From Pseudomonadota bacterium (lineage in GTDB: Bacteria > Pseudomonadota > Gammaproteobacteria > Burkholderiales > Casimicrobiaceae), in assembly GCA_022709775.1 (NCBI GenBank), contig JAKLIE010000046.1:1-8987 (forward strand): 8,987 nucleotides of DNA. The letters run 5' to 3'. Below, piece after piece: positions 6,251 to 8,987 of this stretch. The number at the start of each line of letters is the position of its first letter. Position 1 is the first letter of the stretch. The notes under the pieces are model-generated. The model saw nothing but the letters and a program-made list of their open reading frames with translations. It searched no databases and was not told the origin of the DNA. Made by a program: the position numbers and the translations under genes.

Positions 6251-7315
6251 TCAGGCGCGGCGGGGCGGCTCGCCTTCCTCGACCCACGCCTGGAGCAGGT
6301 TGTAGGTGATGGCGAGCACGACCGGGCCGACGAACAGGCCCACGATGCCGAGCGTGAGCAGCCCCCCCAGCACGCCCGCGAGGATGAGCAGGAACGGCAG
6401 GTCGGCGCCGCGCTTGATCAGCGCAGGCCGCAGGAAGTTGTCGAGCGTGCCGACGAAGAGCGACCACACGCCGAGCGCGATCATCCAGCCGTGGTCGCCC
6501 GTGTACCAGAGCCACGCGATCCCGCCCAGCAGCACGACGGTCGGCCCGATCTGCACGATGCAGCAGATGAACATCAGCGCGGCCAGCACGGCGACATAGG
6601 GCACGCCTGAGACCAGGAGACCGAGCGCGCCCAGCACGGTCTGCACGATCGCGGTAACGACGATGCCGAGCGCGACCGCGCGGATCGACGCGCCGGCGAG
6701 CACCACGACCTGGTCGCCGCGCTCGCCGTCGAGCCGCCGGAAGAACGCGCGCACGCCCCGCGCGGCGATCTCGCCGGTCGAGTAGAGCACCGCGCAAAGG
6801 ATGACCGTGAGGCCGAGCAGCAGCAGGATCCCGCCGAGCCCGCCGAGCTGCGCCGCCAGCCACCTGCCGATCTCGGCCATGTACGGAGCGACGCGGGCCG
6901 CAAGCGCCCCCGGCCCGGCCGCGACGATCGCGTTCCATTCCCGGGCGATCGCCTCGCCGGCCATCGGGATCGAGGCGACCCAGGCAGGCGGGGCGGGAAT
7001 CGAGAGTTGGACGTCCTTCAGCGCGACGAGATTCTCCGCCTGGCCCGCGAGCGTCCAGAACGCGGCGGCGAGCGGCGCGATCAGGATCACGAGCAGCGCG
7101 ACCATCATCACGAGCACGGCGACCCAGCGCCGGCCTCCGGCTGCCCGTTGCACGCTCCTCAGCAGCGGCCAGGTGGCCACCACGATCATCGTCGCCCAGA
7201 TGAGCGCCGGCAGGAACGGCTTCAGCACGAACAGGCTGCCGAAGCCGAGCAGCAGGATGAACAGCACGCCGACGACGATGCGCGGCAGGTCGCGGGGTCC
7301 GATCGGTGCGGTCAT
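6251..7315 (-). CDS. AI-2E family transporter (PerM/YdiK-like membrane protein)
   Basis: A 354-residue inner-membrane protein of the AI-2E exporter family (TqsA, PerM, YdiK), a group with varied roles: autoinducer-2 export, Na+/H+ antiport, or unknown. Hydrophobic segments lie at about 12-32, 36-52, 64-88, 157-179, 213-235, 238-268, 276-292 and 306-340. A soluble section (about 92-155) between the third and fourth segments is typical. The family signature near the C-terminus is DNFLRPALIKRGADLPFLL (292-310) with GLFVGPVVLAITYNL (326-340). The ATG at 7315 has GAGAG seven bases upstream (7323-7327 on this strand). It lies 32 bases after the amidohydrolase and is probably co-transcribed with it. 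The substrate is unknown, and calling it an AI-2 exporter would go beyond the evidence. Confidence 0.88.
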   Translation of the reverse strand: MTAPIGPRDLPRIVVGVLFILLLGFGSLFVLKPFLPALIWATMIVVATWPLLRSVQRAAGGRRWVAVLVMMVALLVILIAPLAAAFWTLAGQAENLVALKDVQLSIPAPPAWVASIPMAGEAIAREWNAIVAAGPGALAARVAPYMAEIGRWLAAQLGGLGGILLLLGLTVILCAVLYSTGEIAARGVRAFFRRLDGERGDQVVVLAGASIRAVALGIVVTAIVQTVLGALGLLVSGVPYVAVLAALMFICCIVQIGPTVVLLGGIAWLWYTGDHGWMIALGVWSLFVGTLDNFLRPALIKRGADLPFLLILAGVLGGLLTLGIVGLFVGPVVLAITYNLLQAWVEEGEPPRRA

Positions 7316-7347
7316 CGCTGATCTCTCGTGGTGCGGCGACGGATCGG

Positions 7348-8520
7348 CTAGCGCGCGCCCGGCAGCTGCTGCTCGGCCAGCGTCACCCAGTAGCTCGTGC
7401 CGATCGCGATCGCGTCGTCGTTGAAGTCGTAGCGCGGGTTGTGCAGCGACGGCGTGTCCGGCCCCGTCCCGGTGCCGAGCCACACGTAGCAGCCGGGCTT
7501 CGCCTGCAGCATGAACGCGAAGTCCTCGCTGCCCATCGAGGGCATCGGGTCGGTGTCGACGCGATCGCGCCCGACGACGGCGGTGGCGGCCGCGATCGCG
7601 TGCCCGGTTTCGGCGTCGGTGTTCACGGTGGCCGGGTAGCGGCGCTCGTAGCGCAGCGTCGCGGTCATCTCGAACGTCGCCGCGATGCCGTCGACGATGA
7701 CGCGCATCCGTCGCTCGATGGTGTCCTGCACGTCGCGCTTGAACGAGCGCACGGTGCCGCGCAGCACGACCTGGTCGGGAATCACGTTCCAGGTGTCGCC
7801 CGCGTGCACCTGCGTGACGCTGACGACGCCGGCGTCGAGCGGATGGAGGTTGCGCGACACGATCGTCTGCAGCGCGCCGATCGCGTGGGACGCGAAGAGC
7901 ATGGGATCCTTCCCTTGGTAGGGCATCGCGGCGTGCGCGCCCTTGCCGGTCGCGACGATCTCGAAGACGTCGAACGCGCCCATCAGCGGCCCGGCGCGCA
8001 TCGCCATCGTGCCGACCGGCGCCGAGGGCCAGTTGTGCATGCCGTAGACCGCGCTCATCGGGAAGCGGTCGAACATCCCTTCCTCGACCATCACGCGGCC
8101 GCCGCCCTCGTTCTCCTCGGCCGGCTGGAAGACGAAGTGGACGGTGCCGTCGATGCGTCTGCGCTGCGCGAGGGCCTTGGCCGCCCCCAGCAGCATCGTC
8201 GTGTGGCCGTCGTGGCCGCAGGCGTGCATGCGCCCCTCGCTGCGCGACGCGTGGGGCACCCCGCTCCGCTCGTGGACGTGCAGCGCGTCGAGGTCGGCCC
8301 GCAGGCCGATCGCCGCGCGCGAGGTGCCGTGCCGCAGCACGCCGACCACGCCGGTTCCGGCGAGCCCGGTGTGGACCTCGAGGCCCATCTCCGTCAGCCG
8401 TTCGGCGACGAACGCGGCGGTCGCCTTCTCCTCGAAGGCGGTCTCGGGGTGCGCGTGCAGGTGATGGCGCCAGCCGCGGAGCTCGGGGTCGAGCGCAACG
8501 ACTTCGGGAACGAGGTTCAT
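7348..8520 (-). CDS. M20 family metallo-amidohydrolase (hippurate hydrolase / N-acyl-amino-acid deacylase type)
   Basis: A 390-residue M20D-type amidohydrolase that hydrolyses an amide bond in an N-acyl amino acid or similar amide using a two-metal centre in the cytoplasm. The N-terminal RRHLHAHPE-like motif is WRHHLHAHPE (17-26). Likely metal ligands and catalytic residues are Cys101 and His103 in HACGHDGH (99-106), Glu135/Glu136 in QPAEEN (132-137), His162 in GMHNWP, and His360 in LHNPRYDFND (359-368). The central dimerisation domain runs from about 180 to 295, with GKGAHAAMP (192-200). SMGSEDFAFM (328-337) is another M20D hallmark. No signal peptide is seen. The start ATG has CAGGAA five bases upstream (8526-8531). 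Similar enzymes are annotated HipO, indole-acetyl-amino-acid hydrolase or aminoacylase; the exact substrate is not readable. It is first in a two-gene unit with the AI-2E protein, divergent from glpD. Confidence 0.9.
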   Translation of the reverse strand: MNLVPEVVALDPELRGWRHHLHAHPETAFEEKATAAFVAERLTEMGLEVHTGLAGTGVVGVLRHGTSRAAIGLRADLDALHVHERSGVPHASRSEGRMHACGHDGHTTMLLGAAKALAQRRRIDGTVHFVFQPAEENEGGGRVMVEEGMFDRFPMSAVYGMHNWPSAPVGTMAMRAGPLMGAFDVFEIVATGKGAHAAMPYQGKDPMLFASHAIGALQTIVSRNLHPLDAGVVSVTQVHAGDTWNVIPDQVVLRGTVRSFKRDVQDTIERRMRVIVDGIAATFEMTATLRYERRYPATVNTDAETGHAIAAATAVVGRDRVDTDPMPSMGSEDFAFMLQAKPGCYVWLGTGTGPDTPSLHNPRYDFNDDAIAIGTSYWVTLAEQQLPGAR

Positions 8521-8593
8521 CGCGGTTCCTGCGGCGGGACGGCCACGGGGCCGCCGAAGAGGGAAATCCTAACGCATCCGGTAGAATCGCGCC
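8521..8593. promoter_or_regulatory. Divergent intergenic region between the amidohydrolase and glpD
   Basis: These 73 bases must hold start signals for both directions. On the - strand there is the amidohydrolase Shine-Dalgarno (8526-8531) and a TAGGAT -10-like hexamer (8566-8571). On the + strand TAGAAT lies at 8582-8587. No convincing -35 is visible for either. I see no clear operator palindrome. Confidence 0.45.
8582..8587 (+). promoter_or_regulatory. Possible -10 element of glpD
   Basis: TAGAAT within GGTAGAATC differs from TATAAT at one position and ends six bases before the GTG start. Transcription starting at the usual distance would begin at or next to the start codon, implying little or no leader. 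No -35 match was found at 16-18 bases upstream. Confidence 0.4.

Positions 8594-8987
<394 letters not shown>

Noticed and set aside
4995..6305. Open frame of 436 codons on the + strand across the lyase, methyltransferase and inverted repeat
   Set aside because: Arg/Ala-rich out-of-frame reading of two well-supported genes.

Overview
The window looks like a high-GC proteobacterial chromosome (roughly 70% G+C by eye, strong G/C third-position bias). It is probably a betaproteobacterium; this is inferred from base composition, gene types and the TTTGGGGTCAGAG-type inverted repeat, and no marker gene proves it. There are nine protein genes, no RNA genes, no CRISPR and no transposase. No gene-free stretch exceeds about 100 bases.

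Region 1 (55-6174, + strand) is a tight run of six genes: MaoC-like hydratase, acyl-CoA dehydrogenase, CaiB/BaiF CoA-transferase, MmgE/PrpD protein, CitE-like CoA-ester lyase and class I methyltransferase. Gaps are 19, 11, -4, 26 and -4 bases. The first five match, in family content, the itaconate degradation cluster of Pseudomonas aeruginosa (ich, an acyl-CoA dehydrogenase, an MmgE/PrpD gene, ict, ccl), without its glyoxalase-like gene. The core route would be: itaconate to itaconyl-CoA (Ict), to citramalyl-CoA (Ich), to acetyl-CoA plus pyruvate (Ccl). The related mesaconyl-CoA/citramalyl-CoA enzymes of the 3-hydroxypropionate bicycle (Mct, Meh, Mcl) are the main alternative reading. The dehydrogenase and the MmgE/PrpD protein probably feed other C5 acids into the route, but their substrates are unknown.

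Region 2 (6155-6246) is a perfect 31-bp inverted repeat with a 30-base spacer. It lies exactly between the convergent ends of the methyltransferase and transporter genes, and its left arm supplies the methyltransferase stop codon. It looks like a REPIN/MITE-like element and may act as a two-way terminator.

Region 3 (6251-8520, - strand) holds a two-gene unit: an M20 amidohydrolase (hippurate hydrolase type) followed by an AI-2E family membrane protein. A 73-base divergent spacer separates it from region 4, the 5' part of an aerobic glycerol-3-phosphate dehydrogenase (glpD, + strand), which runs off the window end.
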